A stretch of 64,000 nt of DNA. Source: Marinimicrobium hydrolyticum (GTDB taxonomy: Bacteria > Pseudomonadota > Gammaproteobacteria > Pseudomonadales > Cellvibrionaceae). The DNA lies in contig NZ_JAVDDU010000003.1 of the NCBI RefSeq assembly GCF_030848505.1, positions 124,001 to 188,000 on the forward strand, read 5' to 3'. The notes below the pieces were generated by a model. It had not been told where the DNA came from, did not search any database, and worked only from the letters and a program-made list of their open reading frames with translations. Both the position numbers and the translations under genes were made by a program. Positions 24,645 through 34,715 of the stretch are shown here, in pieces (the first letter of the stretch is position 1; each line of letters starts with the position of its first letter).

Positions 24645-25508
24645 TTAGCCAGTTACCGAACGATGCCTTTTTACCCGGTACATATCGCCATCCGCATGGC
24701 TCAACAAGGTATCAGCATCCTCTCCGTCCGCGGGATAACAGGCCACGCCGATACTGCAGGACGGCATTCCGATCCCTTCGAAGTCAGCGCCCAGCGGCTC
24801 GGCCAGGACGTTAAGAATCTGCTCCACCTTCTCAGCGACGACATCCGCCGACTGGATATTTGTCAACAAAACAGTAAATTCATCGCCGCCCATCCGTGCC
24901 ACCGTGTCAGTCTCACGTACGCAGCCTTCGAGCCGTCGCGCAATGGTACAGAGCAACCTATCACCCATCGCATGTCCGTTGAGGTCATTGATCATCTTGA
25001 AGTCATTGAGATCCAGAAATAGCAAAGCCAGACTGTTCTGATGTCGGCGAGCCGCGCGCAGCCCCGACTCCAGTCGATCATAGAACAGGGACCGGTTCGC
25101 CAATTTTGTCAGGGGATCATGATGGGCGAGGAAACGTAATTCCGCCTCGGCCTGCCTGAGTGTCGTCACGTCACGCGCGACACCGATCCGCACACCCTCC
25201 TCCTCATACCAGCGCGCAGACCACAGGATGTGCACGATACCGCCATCCTTGCGGATGTATCGGTTGCGGAAATCGAGGTGGGGCTGGCCTTCCATGACCC
25301 GACGAATAGAGTCCTTGGTAGTCTCCAGGTCCTCTGGGTGCATATAGTCGGTGATCGGGGTGCCGATCAGTTCATCCGCACGGTAACCGAGCAGTGTCTC
25401 ACAGGCATCACTGACGAAAATTATCTGGTTGTCACTATCGACCACAAAGACCGTATCCAGCATCAGATTGATCAACTTGGGCGAGAGCGCTTGTAGATCA
25501 ACGGGCAT
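24645..25508 (-). CDS. PAS domain diguanylate cyclase
   Basis: 287 residues without membrane segments. A PAS domain with PAC (about 10-118, including LGYRADELIGTPITDYMHPEDL and FRNRYIRKDGG) precedes a GGDEF domain (HHDPLTKLANRSLFYDRL onward). The active site is intact: GGDEF at 207-211. An RxxD inhibitory site, RETD at 198-201, lies five residues before it. It should make cyclic di-GMP in the cytoplasm and be product-inhibited. The signal for the PAS domain is unknown. Confidence 0.93.
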   Translation of the reverse strand: MPVDLQALSPKLINLMLDTVFVVDSDNQIIFVSDACETLLGYRADELIGTPITDYMHPEDLETTKDSIRRVMEGQPHLDFRNRYIRKDGGIVHILWSARWYEEEGVRIGVARDVTTLRQAEAELRFLAHHDPLTKLANRSLFYDRLESGLRAARRHQNSLALLFLDLNDFKMINDLNGHAMGDRLLCTIARRLEGCVRETDTVARMGGDEFTVLLTNIQSADVVAEKVEQILNVLAEPLGADFEGIGMPSCSIGVACYPADGEDADTLLSHADGDMYRVKRHRSVTG

Positions 25509-25621
25509 AGGTCAGAGGCTCCAGTTCACAAAGCCCGATTGTAACCCGATCAGTCAGGAAGGCAGCAAGGAATCCTCAAAATACGAGCCAGCCCCCCTAT
25601 ATCTCCATCTTCCGAAGAACC

Positions 25622-25697
25622 GTCATCCCCGACTCCGATCGGGGATCCACTGCCCCAATACCCCAGCAGGGTGGATCCCCGCGTTCGCGGGGATGAC
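25622..25697. repeat. compound REP-like palindrome
   Basis: GTCATCCCCG...CGGGGATCCAC on the left is mirrored by GTGGATCCCCGCG...CGCGGGGATGAC on the right, giving two small hairpins that also pair with each other over 76 bp. It is the same class as the 13.86-kb repeat. It lies downstream of orn. Confidence 0.8.
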
Positions 25698-25709
25698 AAA
25701 AAATTGAGA

Positions 25710-26252
25710 CTAAAACTTAAAAAACGTTTTGCGGTAGTGCTTAAGCTCTTCAATAGAATCTTTGATATCGTCCAGCGCTAAATGGGAGCCTTGTTTTTTT
25801 ACGCCATCGGCCACTTCCGGGCACCAGCGGCGGGCGAGTTCTTTGATGGTGCTGACATCCAGGTTGCGGTAGTGGAAGTAGTTTTCCAGCATGGGCATGC
25901 CGCGCACCATGAAGCGCCGGTCCTGGCAGATGGAGTTGCCGCACATGGGGGATTTGCCTTTGGGGACCCATTGCTGCAGGAACTCTATGGTGTCTACCTC
26001 GGCGTGAGCGAGGGTGATGGTGCTTTCTTTCACACGTTGCGTCAGGCCGGATTTGCCGTGCTGGCGGGTGTTCCATTCATCCATACCTTCCATAATGTGG
26101 TCCGCCTGGTGTATGGCGTACACGGGGCCTTCGGCGAGGATGTTGAGGTCGGGGTCCGTCACCACGGTGGCGATTTCGATAATGACGTCGTTATCCGGAT
26201 CCAAACCGGTCATTTCCAGGTCGATCCATATCAAATTGTTTTCAGAGCTCAT
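25710..26252 (-). CDS. orn: oligoribonuclease
   Basis: DEDDh 3'-5' exonuclease that degrades the last di- to pentaribonucleotides, including pGpG from cyclic di-GMP turnover. Motifs: [10 protein letters not shown] (DED I), [14 protein letters not shown] (II) and [15 protein letters not shown] (III, H and D). The 180-residue length is normal. It is divergent from rsgA, a conserved arrangement in gammaproteobacteria. The neighbour 25508 makes cyclic di-GMP, whose breakdown product is an Orn substrate, but this may be chance. Confidence 0.97.
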   Translation of the reverse strand: MSSENNLIWIDLEMTGLDPDNDVIIEIATVVTDPDLNILAEGPVYAIHQADHIMEGMDEWNTRQHGKSGLTQRVKESTITLAHAEVDTIEFLQQWVPKGKSPMCGNSICQDRRFMVRGMPMLENYFHYRNLDVSTIKELARRWCPEVADGVKKQGSHLALDDIKDSIEELKHYRKTFFKF

Positions 26253-26344
26253 AAGCGGTAATTTCCAACTGAATAGGGCACAATAAGCCTAACCCGCCAC
26301 ACAGCCCAGAACAACCGGTACGCCTGGAGAATCCCCACCCATTT

Positions 26345-27358
26345 ATGAGTAAGCGTAAACTGACTCGCCGCCAGAGCTGGCGCATTGCCAAAATCCAGGA
26401 AGAACGAAGCGCCCGCGCCGCCAAACGGCAAGGCAGTGCCGAGGAACAACTGCAAGAAGGCGATCTGGGGCCGGAACAGCACGGGCTGATCATCACCCAC
26501 TTTGGCACTCAAGTATTGGTTGAGGCGAACGGTGAGAGCAAGCGCTGTCACTTTCGCGCCAACCTGGGCTCGCTGGTCGCGGGGGATCAAGTGGTTTGGC
26601 GCGACGGCAACCCTTATGGCGTTGTGGTGGCCATCCAACCGCGCCAATCGGCGCTGATGCGTCCGGATCCTTACGGTGACCTGAAGACGGTAGCCGCTAA
26701 TATTGACCGCCTTGTGATTGTGGTGGCCCCCTACCCCGAACCGCATTTGAACTTGATTGATCGCTACCTGGTGGCAGCGGAAGCCAGCGATATTCCGCCG
26801 GTGATTCTGATCAACAAAATCGACAGCATTGATGAGCGAAGCCAGAACGCTATCCGCGCAATTGAAGAGCTGTACCCAAAACTGGCCTACCAAGTGCTGC
26901 GCGTGTCCACACATACGGGCGAGGGGTTGGATGGTCTGGCCAATTATTTGTCGGAGTTCACCAGCGCTTTTGTGGGCCAATCGGGGGTGGGCAAATCGTC
27001 TCTGGCCAATTCACTGCTGCCCGGTATCAACCTCCGGGTGGGCGCCCTATCGGAACGTCAGACCGGCAGCCATACCACCACCAACGCGCGGTTGTTTCAC
27101 TTTCCCAATGGCGGTCATTTGATCGACTCACCGGGTATTCGCGAATTCGGCCTGTGGCACATGAGTGAAGGGGAGATTATCGAAGCCTTTGTGGAATTTC
27201 GGCCTTTTTTGGGGCATTGCAAGTTTCGCGATTGCTCCCACAACAGCGAGCCTGGCTGCGCCCTTCTGGTGGCGCTAGAGGAGGGAAAACTTCATACCAG
27301 CCGTATGGCCAGCTATCGTCAGATTATTTCGGACTTGGGCGGTAAGAGCAGGAACTAA
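26345..27358 (+). CDS. rsgA: ribosome small-subunit maturation GTPase RsgA
   Basis: Circularly permuted GTPase that checks the 30S decoding centre late in assembly. OB-fold N-terminus (about 35-100), then G4 LINKIDS, G1 [13 protein letters not shown]3 DSPGIREF in the permuted order, and a C-terminal zinc knuckle ([14 protein letters not shown]). 337 residues. It is divergent from orn as in E. coli. Confidence 0.97.
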   Translation: MSKRKLTRRQSWRIAKIQEERSARAAKRQGSAEEQLQEGDLGPEQHGLIITHFGTQVLVEANGESKRCHFRANLGSLVAGDQVVWRDGNPYGVVVAIQPRQSALMRPDPYGDLKTVAANIDRLVIVVAPYPEPHLNLIDRYLVAAEASDIPPVILINKIDSIDERSQNAIRAIEELYPKLAYQVLRVSTHTGEGLDGLANYLSEFTSAFVGQSGVGKSSLANSLLPGINLRVGALSERQTGSHTTTNARLFHFPNGGHLIDSPGIREFGLWHMSEGEIIEAFVEFRPFLGHCKFRDCSHNSEPGCALLVALEEGKLHTSRMASYRQIISDLGGKSRN

Positions 27359-27385
27359 AAGTGGCCATCCTTGGCCGGGCTACCA

Positions 27386-28666
27386 TTAACGGAAATCTGG
27401 GAGTTGATCGAGGGTTATCACCAGTTCGTGGTGATACACATGGATCTTGTGATCGTTCTCGTTGTAATACTCTCCAGTCCAAAAGTTATTGCTGTTGGTT
27501 ACGCCTTCTTCGCTGTTGCCATCGTTCCAGGTAACGAAGTAGAGCCACCAGGCGCCGTCCTCAGCCATCAAATCCGGATCAGGAATGGTGCCGTTTTCTG
27601 TGATGGCTACCATTTTGTCGGTACTGTCTGGGTAATTCAGCGCGCTCATGAACTGGTTCACTTTAGAGCTGTAATCCTGCGCTGTGCCGTAAAGGTCCTC
27701 ACCGATAATGTCCACGTAATCGTCGCCGGGATACCAATTGGCCGCCTGCCCGTTCCAAACCCAAATGAGGTTGTTCAGCTCATAATGGTGGGTCAGCCGC
27801 TCATAGAGGTATTGCCACAACGCAATTTGAGCCTGAGCCGGTGAAGTGGCGTCGGGACGGCCGTCCGCACCCCACCAGAACCAACCACCGGAAGCCTCAT
27901 GCAAGGGGCGCCATAAAACGGGAACGCCTGCCTCTTGCAGCGTCAGCAACTCCTGGGCAATAACATCCACGTCCGCTTCGATTTGCGCGAAGGTTTCGCT
28001 GGAAGTATCCAACTCATCGCCATCCATGGGAATAAAGAAGTCGTTCAGGTCGGTGTAAAACTCGTAGGTGGCATCACTGGGGTCGCGCCAGTGCCAACAG
28101 AAAGTCACCAACCCACCGCGCTCCCAGTGCTCGATGGCTTCTTCGGTTTGCATTAAGCCCGAGCCAGCATCGACGTTACCGGTGTAGTTCATGAAGTCGT
28201 AGCCCATAATCGCTGGAGCCAGGCCGGTGTCATTGACTACACGCTGAAACATGTCGATGGAATCATCCCAGGTGAGGTCCTGTTGCCCCGATAGAATTTG
28301 CGTTCCGAAAACTGAACGCAGGTACCGATAGACGCCAAGGGTTACTTCATCGGCATTGGGGTTTACCAGGTCTTCTGAAATGACCAGCCTCTCCACCGGG
28401 CTGGCATTCGGGTCGATAGAGCCACGCTCGACTACACAGGTCTGTTCACCGCCTCCGAAGTCCTGCTTACCCCAGCCGGTGGCGCGGTCGCCCACGCCGT
28501 CGGTGCAGTAGGGGTAATGAACACCTTCAATGGCGACGTATTCCAACGAGCTGCCATCAAAGACCGGGCCGGTATCGGCGCTGTTGCTGACGGGACTGCC
28601 GCCGCATGCGCTTAAAAGCACCGGCAATGTCGCCACCAGATAGGGCATGATAAATTTGTTTTTCAT
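27386..28666 (-). CDS. GH26 beta-mannanase lipoprotein with CBM10-like module
   Basis: 426 residues. Lipobox LLSAC (C21) anchors it to a membrane. Residues about 43-82 (YPYCTDGVGDRATGWGKQ to TCVV) look like a carbohydrate-binding module of family 10. The catalytic domain is GH26: general acid E257 in LWRPLHEASGGWFWWG and nucleophile E357 in VAITENG. Family members cut beta-1,4-mannan. It is the last gene of a leftward mannan-use cluster with a TonB receptor and a CBM-repeat lipoprotein. Confidence 0.9.
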   Translation of the reverse strand: MKNKFIMPYLVATLPVLLSACGGSPVSNSADTGPVFDGSSLEYVAIEGVHYPYCTDGVGDRATGWGKQDFGGGEQTCVVERGSIDPNASPVERLVISEDLVNPNADEVTLGVYRYLRSVFGTQILSGQQDLTWDDSIDMFQRVVNDTGLAPAIMGYDFMNYTGNVDAGSGLMQTEEAIEHWERGGLVTFCWHWRDPSDATYEFYTDLNDFFIPMDGDELDTSSETFAQIEADVDVIAQELLTLQEAGVPVLWRPLHEASGGWFWWGADGRPDATSPAQAQIALWQYLYERLTHHYELNNLIWVWNGQAANWYPGDDYVDIIGEDLYGTAQDYSSKVNQFMSALNYPDSTDKMVAITENGTIPDPDLMAEDGAWWLYFVTWNDGNSEEGVTNSNNFWTGEYYNENDHKIHVYHHELVITLDQLPDFR

Positions 28667-28698
28667 GGGGTTTTCACCTTCATTGTTGTTTGTCAGTC

Positions 28699-28723
28699 GG
28701 GAACCCTGCCAGGCAGGGTTCCC
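28699..28723. repeat. perfect 12-bp inverted repeat between the TonB receptor and GH26 genes
   Basis: GGGAACCCTGCC (28699-28710) is mirrored by GGCAGGGTTCCC (28712-28723) around one base. It has no T run, so it is more likely a mRNA processing or stability hairpin than a full terminator. Confidence 0.75.
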
Positions 28724-28746
28724 CTACTTCTCAGCGAACGTTGGAG

Positions 28747-31700
28747 TTACAGATCCCACTGAATCCCGACGGTTATGCGACGCCCGTTGTACCAGGTGTG
28801 CTCGACATTGCTTTCCCACTGGAAGTACACCTCCGCTTTTTCCTCAAGGAGGTTGGTCGCCTGCACATTCACTTTAATGTTGTCCGTCAACTCATAGCTG
28901 AAGGACGCATCCAAGTAATGCGTTGGTTGCGTAAAGCGCGCGAAGTACCGCCGGTTGTCGTCGCCCCCCGTTCTCATCACACCGTTAAAGACTTTGCTCC
29001 GGTAGTTGTGAGCAATACGCGCCTCCCAAGGGCCCGACTCATACCAAACGGCAAAGTTGGATTGGTGCGTGGAGTTGCCTCCGTTGGGCATGCGGTTGCC
29101 GTAGAAGTCAAAGTCGTTACTGCTACCCGGTGAGTAGGTGTAGTTCGCCTGCACACCGAAGTTCCTCCAAAAGCCGGGCAGGAAGTCCAACTCTTGCTGA
29201 TAGCCCACTTCCAGACCGCGGGTATAGGAGCTATCGCTTCGAGTCACGGTTGTGGAAATGGGAACGGTGCCGGTGAAGCTGTCGGTTTCCGTGTCGTATC
29301 CGCGGACCACGCCATCGCTGTCTTCAATGTCGTCGCGCTGAACCAGGGTAGTTTCAAACGCTGTGTTGTGTTGCACCCAGAACAAACCGAGGTGCAGTAT
29401 GCCGCTGTCACTGAAGTACCACTCGTAGGACATTTCCGCGTTGGTATTGCGGTTGGGCTCAAGGTGCGGGTTACCGGATTGGCTACCGCCAGTAGCACAG
29501 AACACGGCGTTCCCCTGATCATCCTCGACGCCGCAGACCAAGGTTCTGTTTACCGTGAGGCCGCCGCCGAGCATATGGGTATTGTGAGTGGATACCGTCT
29601 TGTTGGCCGCCAGGCGAAGCACCTGATCAGAGGTGACATCGAAAGCCATGTTGAAGGCCGGCAGCAGGTCGCCGTAGCCGGTTTCGGTTCTGATGTGAGC
29701 ACCGTCCGGTTTCAGCATACCCAAGGCACTGGAGATGTAGTACTCCTGGTTATTGAAAGTCGCTACACTTCCTGAGAGGGCTTCACTTTGCAGTATGTCG
29801 AAGTCCGTGCGAACGTAACGGGCGCCAATGTTACCGGTGTAGGGCAAGCCGAAGATGTCGCCGTCCAGATCCAGTTGCAGGTAAACGGATTGGGTGACCT
29901 CCTCCAGCTTATAAGTATCCGCGGCGTTGGGTACCTGAATATTTACGCCGTATAGCGCATCGTGCCACGCCAACGGGTCTTTCATGGATTCCGGGTCCAC
30001 TACCCACAGTGAGCCCAGGCCGGTGGCGCCGTGAAAGTCGCTGACCTCCTTGATCATTCCATACTTGTTCAACTGGGTGAACGAGATGGGATCAATAAAA
30101 GACTCGCCCGTTTCCGGTGCCGTGCTGGCCGTGTCTTTCCAGCGGGACAGGTAGGCATCGCCATAGGCGTTGGTGCGGGCAACACCACCAATCCAGCCTT
30201 TTCTCTCCACGTCGCGAACACCATAGCGTACGCCAAACGACACGGCGGACAAATGGGGTAAGCTCAGGTCATAAGCGGTGTCCAGCCGAATGACATTTAG
30301 CTCAGCCTGGCTGTCCTGGCCAGTGAGGTTGGTGGAGGTCAGGTTGTAACGGTCCAGGTTGCTACCGAAGCGCTCGTAGGTGACCGAACCATCATCCTCT
30401 ACCACACGCATGGTCGGGAAGGTCCAGTGCTGACCCCGACTGTCGGTGCGAATATGCACGGGAATCTGGGTGTAGGAGTCCACCACAGGCGTGCCATCGG
30501 GCAACTCTGCCCACTGGCCTTGATACCCCCAAGGGTTCACATCACTGATCCGTTCGCCGCCGACACCCACATACTCGGCGCCAACTTGGGAGCCATCATT
30601 CACGTAGGAATCTACCGTGCTGTTCGCATCGTTATTACTGGCTGAACCATACACCCAGCGAAGGGTGCCCGTCAGGCGGCCGCCATTGTCAAAGTTCAAC
30701 TCCAGGTTGCTGTTGAAGGCTTCCTTATCAATCGCCCGGGCATTGCTGTTGGTGGCCGCGCGCCGCGCCTGATAAGTGCCGGACTGAACGGTGACGTAGT
30801 TGCTGTTCGGAACCACCTGACCACTAACGATATTTGGGTAGGCGGTGTAGCCGTCTACATCCGGGGTAAACCAGCCAGTCTGAGTTTGCCACGCTTGCTC
30901 AATCACAAAACCGGCGTCGTACTGATACTCTTCCAGGTTGGTGTAGAACACATCACCCGTCAGCTCAAAGGCATCGGTGATCTGAAACTGAATAGCACCA
31001 TTGACGCCGATGCGCTCGCGCTCCACAAAGCGATTGTTGACTTCCCAACCCTGCGGCGCCCAAAAGACATCATTGCTGTGGCCGTTACCCAGCACATCCA
31101 CATTTTCCGTCACAAAGTTGCTTGCTTCCGTGGCATTGAACTGCCACCAGTCGCCCTGCTTACCCGCCTTGTAATCAGACAGGTTGGAATCGCTGTAGGA
31201 GAGGTTGAGCGTGGCACCGAAACGGTGATTGTGGTTGTAGCCAACAAAAGTGGAATAGGACGGGTCAGCAGAACTGCCCAGGGAATCATTGGTGACTTCC
31301 GCTCGCGCAGAGGCAGTCCAGCCATCGGTCAAATCGAAGGGCCGGCGTGTCTGCAAATTAATGGTGCCCGCCAAGCCGCTGACCATATGCCGCGCTTCTG
31401 AAGATTTATACACTTCCAAGCCCGACACCATGGTGGAGGGCACGTCAGCAAAGTCCGGCGACACAGTGGTAATGGAGCCGGCCGGCAGCATCTGTTCGCC
31501 ATTCAATGTCGTGGTGATGTTGCCATTGCCACGAATATTGACCGAGGCACCTTCACCGGCGGAGCGTCCGATTTGAATACCGGGAATGCGCTGTAGTGAG
31601 TCCGCGATGGTGGCGTCCGGCAGTTTGCCTATGTCGGTGGCCGTAATGGCATCCACTACCGACCCGGCATTGCGTTTGATGTCCACAGACCTAGCCAATG

Positions 31701-31833
31701 AGGCGCGGATACCGGTAACAACCACTTCTTCAAGTACTGGCTCGTCTTGGGCCATAGCAACGCCGGGCAATTGCATAATGCCGGCCAGCACACTGATAGG
31801 TAAGAGTTTTCGTTTAAACAATTGGAAAGACAT
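28747..31833 (-). CDS. TonB-dependent receptor, carbohydrate type
   Basis: 1028 residues from ATG 31833, with GAGGGA upstream; the open frame begins earlier but lacks a signal peptide there. Signal peptide ends PGVAMAQ; TonB box VLEEVVVTGIRASL; plug domain with ITATDIGKLPDATIADSLQRIPGIQI and VNIRGNGNITTTLNGEQM, the opening of the long receptors that import oligosaccharides in marine and xanthomonad bacteria. The barrel ends in GRRITVGIQWDL. Neighbouring GH26 and CBM proteins suggest manno-oligosaccharides as cargo. Confidence 0.92.
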   Translation of the reverse strand: MSFQLFKRKLLPISVLAGIMQLPGVAMAQDEPVLEEVVVTGIRASLARSVDIKRNAGSVVDAITATDIGKLPDATIADSLQRIPGIQIGRSAGEGASVNIRGNGNITTTLNGEQMLPAGSITTVSPDFADVPSTMVSGLEVYKSSEARHMVSGLAGTINLQTRRPFDLTDGWTASARAEVTNDSLGSSADPSYSTFVGYNHNHRFGATLNLSYSDSNLSDYKAGKQGDWWQFNATEASNFVTENVDVLGNGHSNDVFWAPQGWEVNNRFVERERIGVNGAIQFQITDAFELTGDVFYTNLEEYQYDAGFVIEQAWQTQTGWFTPDVDGYTAYPNIVSGQVVPNSNYVTVQSGTYQARRAATNSNARAIDKEAFNSNLELNFDNGGRLTGTLRWVYGSASNNDANSTVDSYVNDGSQVGAEYVGVGGERISDVNPWGYQGQWAELPDGTPVVDSYTQIPVHIRTDSRGQHWTFPTMRVVEDDGSVTYERFGSNLDRYNLTSTNLTGQDSQAELNVIRLDTAYDLSLPHLSAVSFGVRYGVRDVERKGWIGGVARTNAYGDAYLSRWKDTASTAPETGESFIDPISFTQLNKYGMIKEVSDFHGATGLGSLWVVDPESMKDPLAWHDALYGVNIQVPNAADTYKLEEVTQSVYLQLDLDGDIFGLPYTGNIGARYVRTDFDILQSEALSGSVATFNNQEYYISSALGMLKPDGAHIRTETGYGDLLPAFNMAFDVTSDQVLRLAANKTVSTHNTHMLGGGLTVNRTLVCGVEDDQGNAVFCATGGSQSGNPHLEPNRNTNAEMSYEWYFSDSGILHLGLFWVQHNTAFETTLVQRDDIEDSDGVVRGYDTETDSFTGTVPISTTVTRSDSSYTRGLEVGYQQELDFLPGFWRNFGVQANYTYSPGSSNDFDFYGNRMPNGGNSTHQSNFAVWYESGPWEARIAHNYRSKVFNGVMRTGGDDNRRYFARFTQPTHYLDASFSYELTDNIKVNVQATNLLEEKAEVYFQWESNVEHTWYNGRRITVGIQWDL

Positions 31834-31979
31834 AATCAGTCCCTCTTGGTATTTCATTATTTTGTGCCGGTTTCGCCGATGGTTTTCTGTTTGCTCAGAG
31901 CGAAAGCTGGCTTTTATTTGGTTCATCTCGGTGCGGAATACCGCCGGGCAGACCTGTGACCTACCCGGCGGTGGTGCAA

Positions 31980-34247
31980 CTATTCGAGGAACTCAACTTG
32001 ATCCAGAAAGTAAGTGGACTCCGAACTGGTATTGTCCGGCCCCATAAAGCGGACACCGAAGCCCTCCATTGCATCCCAGTCGGAAATGTTTAGGGTTAAC
32101 TCAACACCACCGGCTTCGAGATCCACAGCACCACTGTCACGCCAGACTCCGTCGCCATCTTTGGCCCACAGCATGACCTGGGTGCTGCTGCCGGAATCGA
32201 TGGCATGCGCGGTTACTCTCAACGTGCTGACGCCGTCAAGAAGAATTCCGCCTTCGGGGTAGGTTTGCAGAATGATGTCGTCATCGCCCGCTTCCAGAAC
32301 CGTGGTGCCGGCCAGAGAGCGGTTGCCGTCGGCCTGCCAGTCGGTGGACAAGTGCAGACCTTCCGCCGGACTCCAGTTAACCTGGAACTCCCATTGACCG
32401 GTTCCTTCGAAGTCGTAAATGAGATCGCCATCCGCGCGCACGGTATCAATGAAGAACTTGGCATCACTGGTGGGATCAACGCCATTAAAGCGCACACCCA
32501 TGCCGGTCAAGGTATCGACTCCGGACACATCAATGGTCAACTCAACACCACTTGCCGTTACGGCAACAGCGTCGGGCCAAGCTTCATCGTCGTCGGTTTT
32601 CCAGAAAATATGAGCATCCACGGAGGCGCCTGCACCTTCGGCGTAAGCAAAAACCGTCAAGGCGGATTTACCGGCAACGTCAATACCGCCGTCTGGGTAA
32701 GTCTGCAGGACGATGTCGCCGTGACTACCGTGCTCAACGAGATCCTTATACAGCGCCAAGGAGCGCTCGCCAGTGTTAGACCATTCTGTTGACAGGGTAA
32801 GGCCAGAGGTACCTGCCCAGCCTATCTGCGCTTCCCACCCACCGGTGTAGGGCTCAAAATCGTAGACAACCGTGGTGTCGGCCGAAAGCTCATCGATATA
32901 GAAGATCGCATCAGTACTGGTGGGGTCAAAGTCCTCAAAGACCACGCCGAATCCTGACACCCAGTCGTAGCCCGACACGTCCAGAGTCAACGTCACGCCA
33001 TCGTCAAGATTTACCCGTTCGTTTTGAGCCCACACCTCATTTTCACCATGCTTGGTGAACATGTGCACGCGCACGTTTGCGCCGGCATTAGCTGCGGCAA
33101 CATTGACACTGATAGTGTCGACACCGCTCACATCCAACCCTTCATCCGGGTAGGCTTGCAATACGACATTACTCGGCGAGTCATGGGCACTCAAGTCAAT
33201 GGGCGCTGCCAGAGAGTGGAGCCCACTGGTAGCCCAGTCCGTTGACAGAGTGGCGCCCGGTACGGTGCCCCAACTAACTTGGGCGTGCCAATCACCGGTG
33301 TTCGGTTCGAAATTATCGTAAGTGCCCGGACCGTATACGGTGGGTGCACCCGGCTCGGGTTCCGGCTCAGGTTCGGTCGGAGCCTCGGCTGAGGGGATCA
33401 GGTATATCTGATCAATGCGGTAGTAGTTCCAGTTGCCACCCACTTGGATGACGTTAGTCCCCTGCTCCATGGCAACCACTCCAACACGATATTCTTCCCA
33501 ACCGCCAGTAGCGTTGAACGTGGTGTTCATTACCACGCCATTGACCGTTACTCGGCCCTCTTTGCCACCGTAATCGGAGGGAATGGCGTAACGCACGTAA
33601 AGGCTGTAGTTGCCTGGCTGAGAGGTAACCTCACCCCGGGTCATCGGAAAATCCAACTCAAAGCGAACGGACATGCCCGGCTCGATATCGGCCGTATGCA
33701 TGCCGCCCGAGGCGTGCATTATGAACTGAGGATCGCTTTCGGTGACCAGGCTCAAGCCGCCGACCAGTGTGGCGACGCTGGTGTCTTCCACCTCAAAAAA
33801 CAGCACCGCTTCCGGATCGAAGACCACCACCTCGACCTGATCGGACAGGGGCTCATCATCTTCGCCATAGATAACGTTGCCGGAGCCATCGATGGCCGTG
33901 ATCTCAAAGATCAACGAAGCAACGCCTTCGACCTCGGGAGCTTTGAAGGTAAAGGCAGGCACCGTCCACTCGGAATCGGGCACATCCACCTCTGGCCCGT
34001 CAACTTGAGACCAGAGGATGGTTTCATCGGTCACAGTGCCGACCAAGCGACCGCCAAGGGTCACCGTTTCTCCCGGCTTGGCCTCAATTGAGGGCCCGGC
34101 GATCACCCCCAGCGGCCGCCATTCCGGCGTATACACTGCCGTTTCGGTATTCAGTTTTACGTCGCTTCCACAGGCGACCAGAAACGTCATCCAGGCGCCC
34201 AAAAACAGCGCTTTTGTCATTATCTTCTTGCATGTCCTAAAGCTCAT
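31980..34247 (-). CDS. surface lipoprotein with CBM35-like and three repeated CBM domains
   Basis: 755 residues. Lipobox LVAC (near residue 26). After a PKD-like region (about 48-148) comes a CBM35-like domain (about 150-290, with GGMHTADIEPGMSVRFELDFP and VGGNWNYYRIDQIYLIP), a PEPEPEPG linker, then three tandem copies of about 145 residues. These start alike: DNFEPNTGDWHAQVSWGTVPG, YDFEPYTGGWEAQIGWAGTSG and YDFEGTGQWEFQVNWSPAEG. They resemble mannan-binding CBM23/27-type beta-sandwiches. It probably captures mannan at the surface for the TonB receptor next to it. No catalytic motif is seen. ATG 34247 has GAGGTGA in front. Confidence 0.82.
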   Translation of the reverse strand: MSFRTCKKIMTKALFLGAWMTFLVACGSDVKLNTETAVYTPEWRPLGVIAGPSIEAKPGETVTLGGRLVGTVTDETILWSQVDGPEVDVPDSEWTVPAFTFKAPEVEGVASLIFEITAIDGSGNVIYGEDDEPLSDQVEVVVFDPEAVLFFEVEDTSVATLVGGLSLVTESDPQFIMHASGGMHTADIEPGMSVRFELDFPMTRGEVTSQPGNYSLYVRYAIPSDYGGKEGRVTVNGVVMNTTFNATGGWEEYRVGVVAMEQGTNVIQVGGNWNYYRIDQIYLIPSAEAPTEPEPEPEPGAPTVYGPGTYDNFEPNTGDWHAQVSWGTVPGATLSTDWATSGLHSLAAPIDLSAHDSPSNVVLQAYPDEGLDVSGVDTISVNVAAANAGANVRVHMFTKHGENEVWAQNERVNLDDGVTLTLDVSGYDWVSGFGVVFEDFDPTSTDAIFYIDELSADTTVVYDFEPYTGGWEAQIGWAGTSGLTLSTEWSNTGERSLALYKDLVEHGSHGDIVLQTYPDGGIDVAGKSALTVFAYAEGAGASVDAHIFWKTDDDEAWPDAVAVTASGVELTIDVSGVDTLTGMGVRFNGVDPTSDAKFFIDTVRADGDLIYDFEGTGQWEFQVNWSPAEGLHLSTDWQADGNRSLAGTTVLEAGDDDIILQTYPEGGILLDGVSTLRVTAHAIDSGSSTQVMLWAKDGDGVWRDSGAVDLEAGGVELTLNISDWDAMEGFGVRFMGPDNTSSESTYFLDQVEFLE

Positions 34248-34399
34248 TTGTCACCTCACTTATTATTTTGATGCGCTACCAACCACCGGATAAGAAAACC
34301 TGGAAGAACCGGTACACATTCGGTCGATCAGTTCCAGCGCGCTGCATCAGAGACGCTTAGCCTGGAGCTGAATCAGCCTCTCCATACACCGCCAAGGCA

Positions 34400-34411
34400 G
34401 TAACCGGTTAC
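34400..34411. promoter_or_regulatory. LacI-family type operator 1
   Basis: GTAACCGGTTAC is a perfect 12-bp palindrome with the central CpG common to LacI-family sites. It lies about 150 bases upstream of the CBM lipoprotein gene. Confidence 0.7.
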
Positions 34412-34494
34412 ATTTTCATTTGTAAAAATATTTGCATATTCGTCATTTTGGCGTTTTTACAGGTAGAAAACGCCTATAAACGTAGCTCAATGAA

Positions 34495-34508
34495 TGTAAC
34501 CGATTACA
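34495..34508. promoter_or_regulatory. LacI-family type operator 2
   Basis: TGTAACCGATTACA, a near-perfect 14-bp palindrome, same core as operator 1 and 95 bases away. A pair at that spacing could loop. The regulator is not in the window. Confidence 0.7.
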
Positions 34509-34715
34509 TCATACTAGGAGGAGATGTCATGCACGTCAACTAAAATTTTCCGTGACAAGCGATTTTATGGTTGGAGCCAGCCAGGGCCCGGCTGTCGCGA
34601 GTGGAGCTCTTAAGTCCACACAATCTGGCACTCTGGCAGCGAGGCCTATTCACCGGAGCGGTCATCAAAGGTAAGCTGTACCTTTAATTTTCTGCAGTTT
34701 GAAAAGGACGCGGTT

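Larger units (their letters stand above)
34248..34715. other. regulatory spacer upstream of the mannan locus
   Basis: About 470 bases between divergent genes. It holds two LacI-type operators and AT-rich DNA around 34410-34500 that should contain the locus promoter. There is no convincing gene; a four-codon reading with a strong ribosome site at 34529 is noted under findings. Confidence 0.6.
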
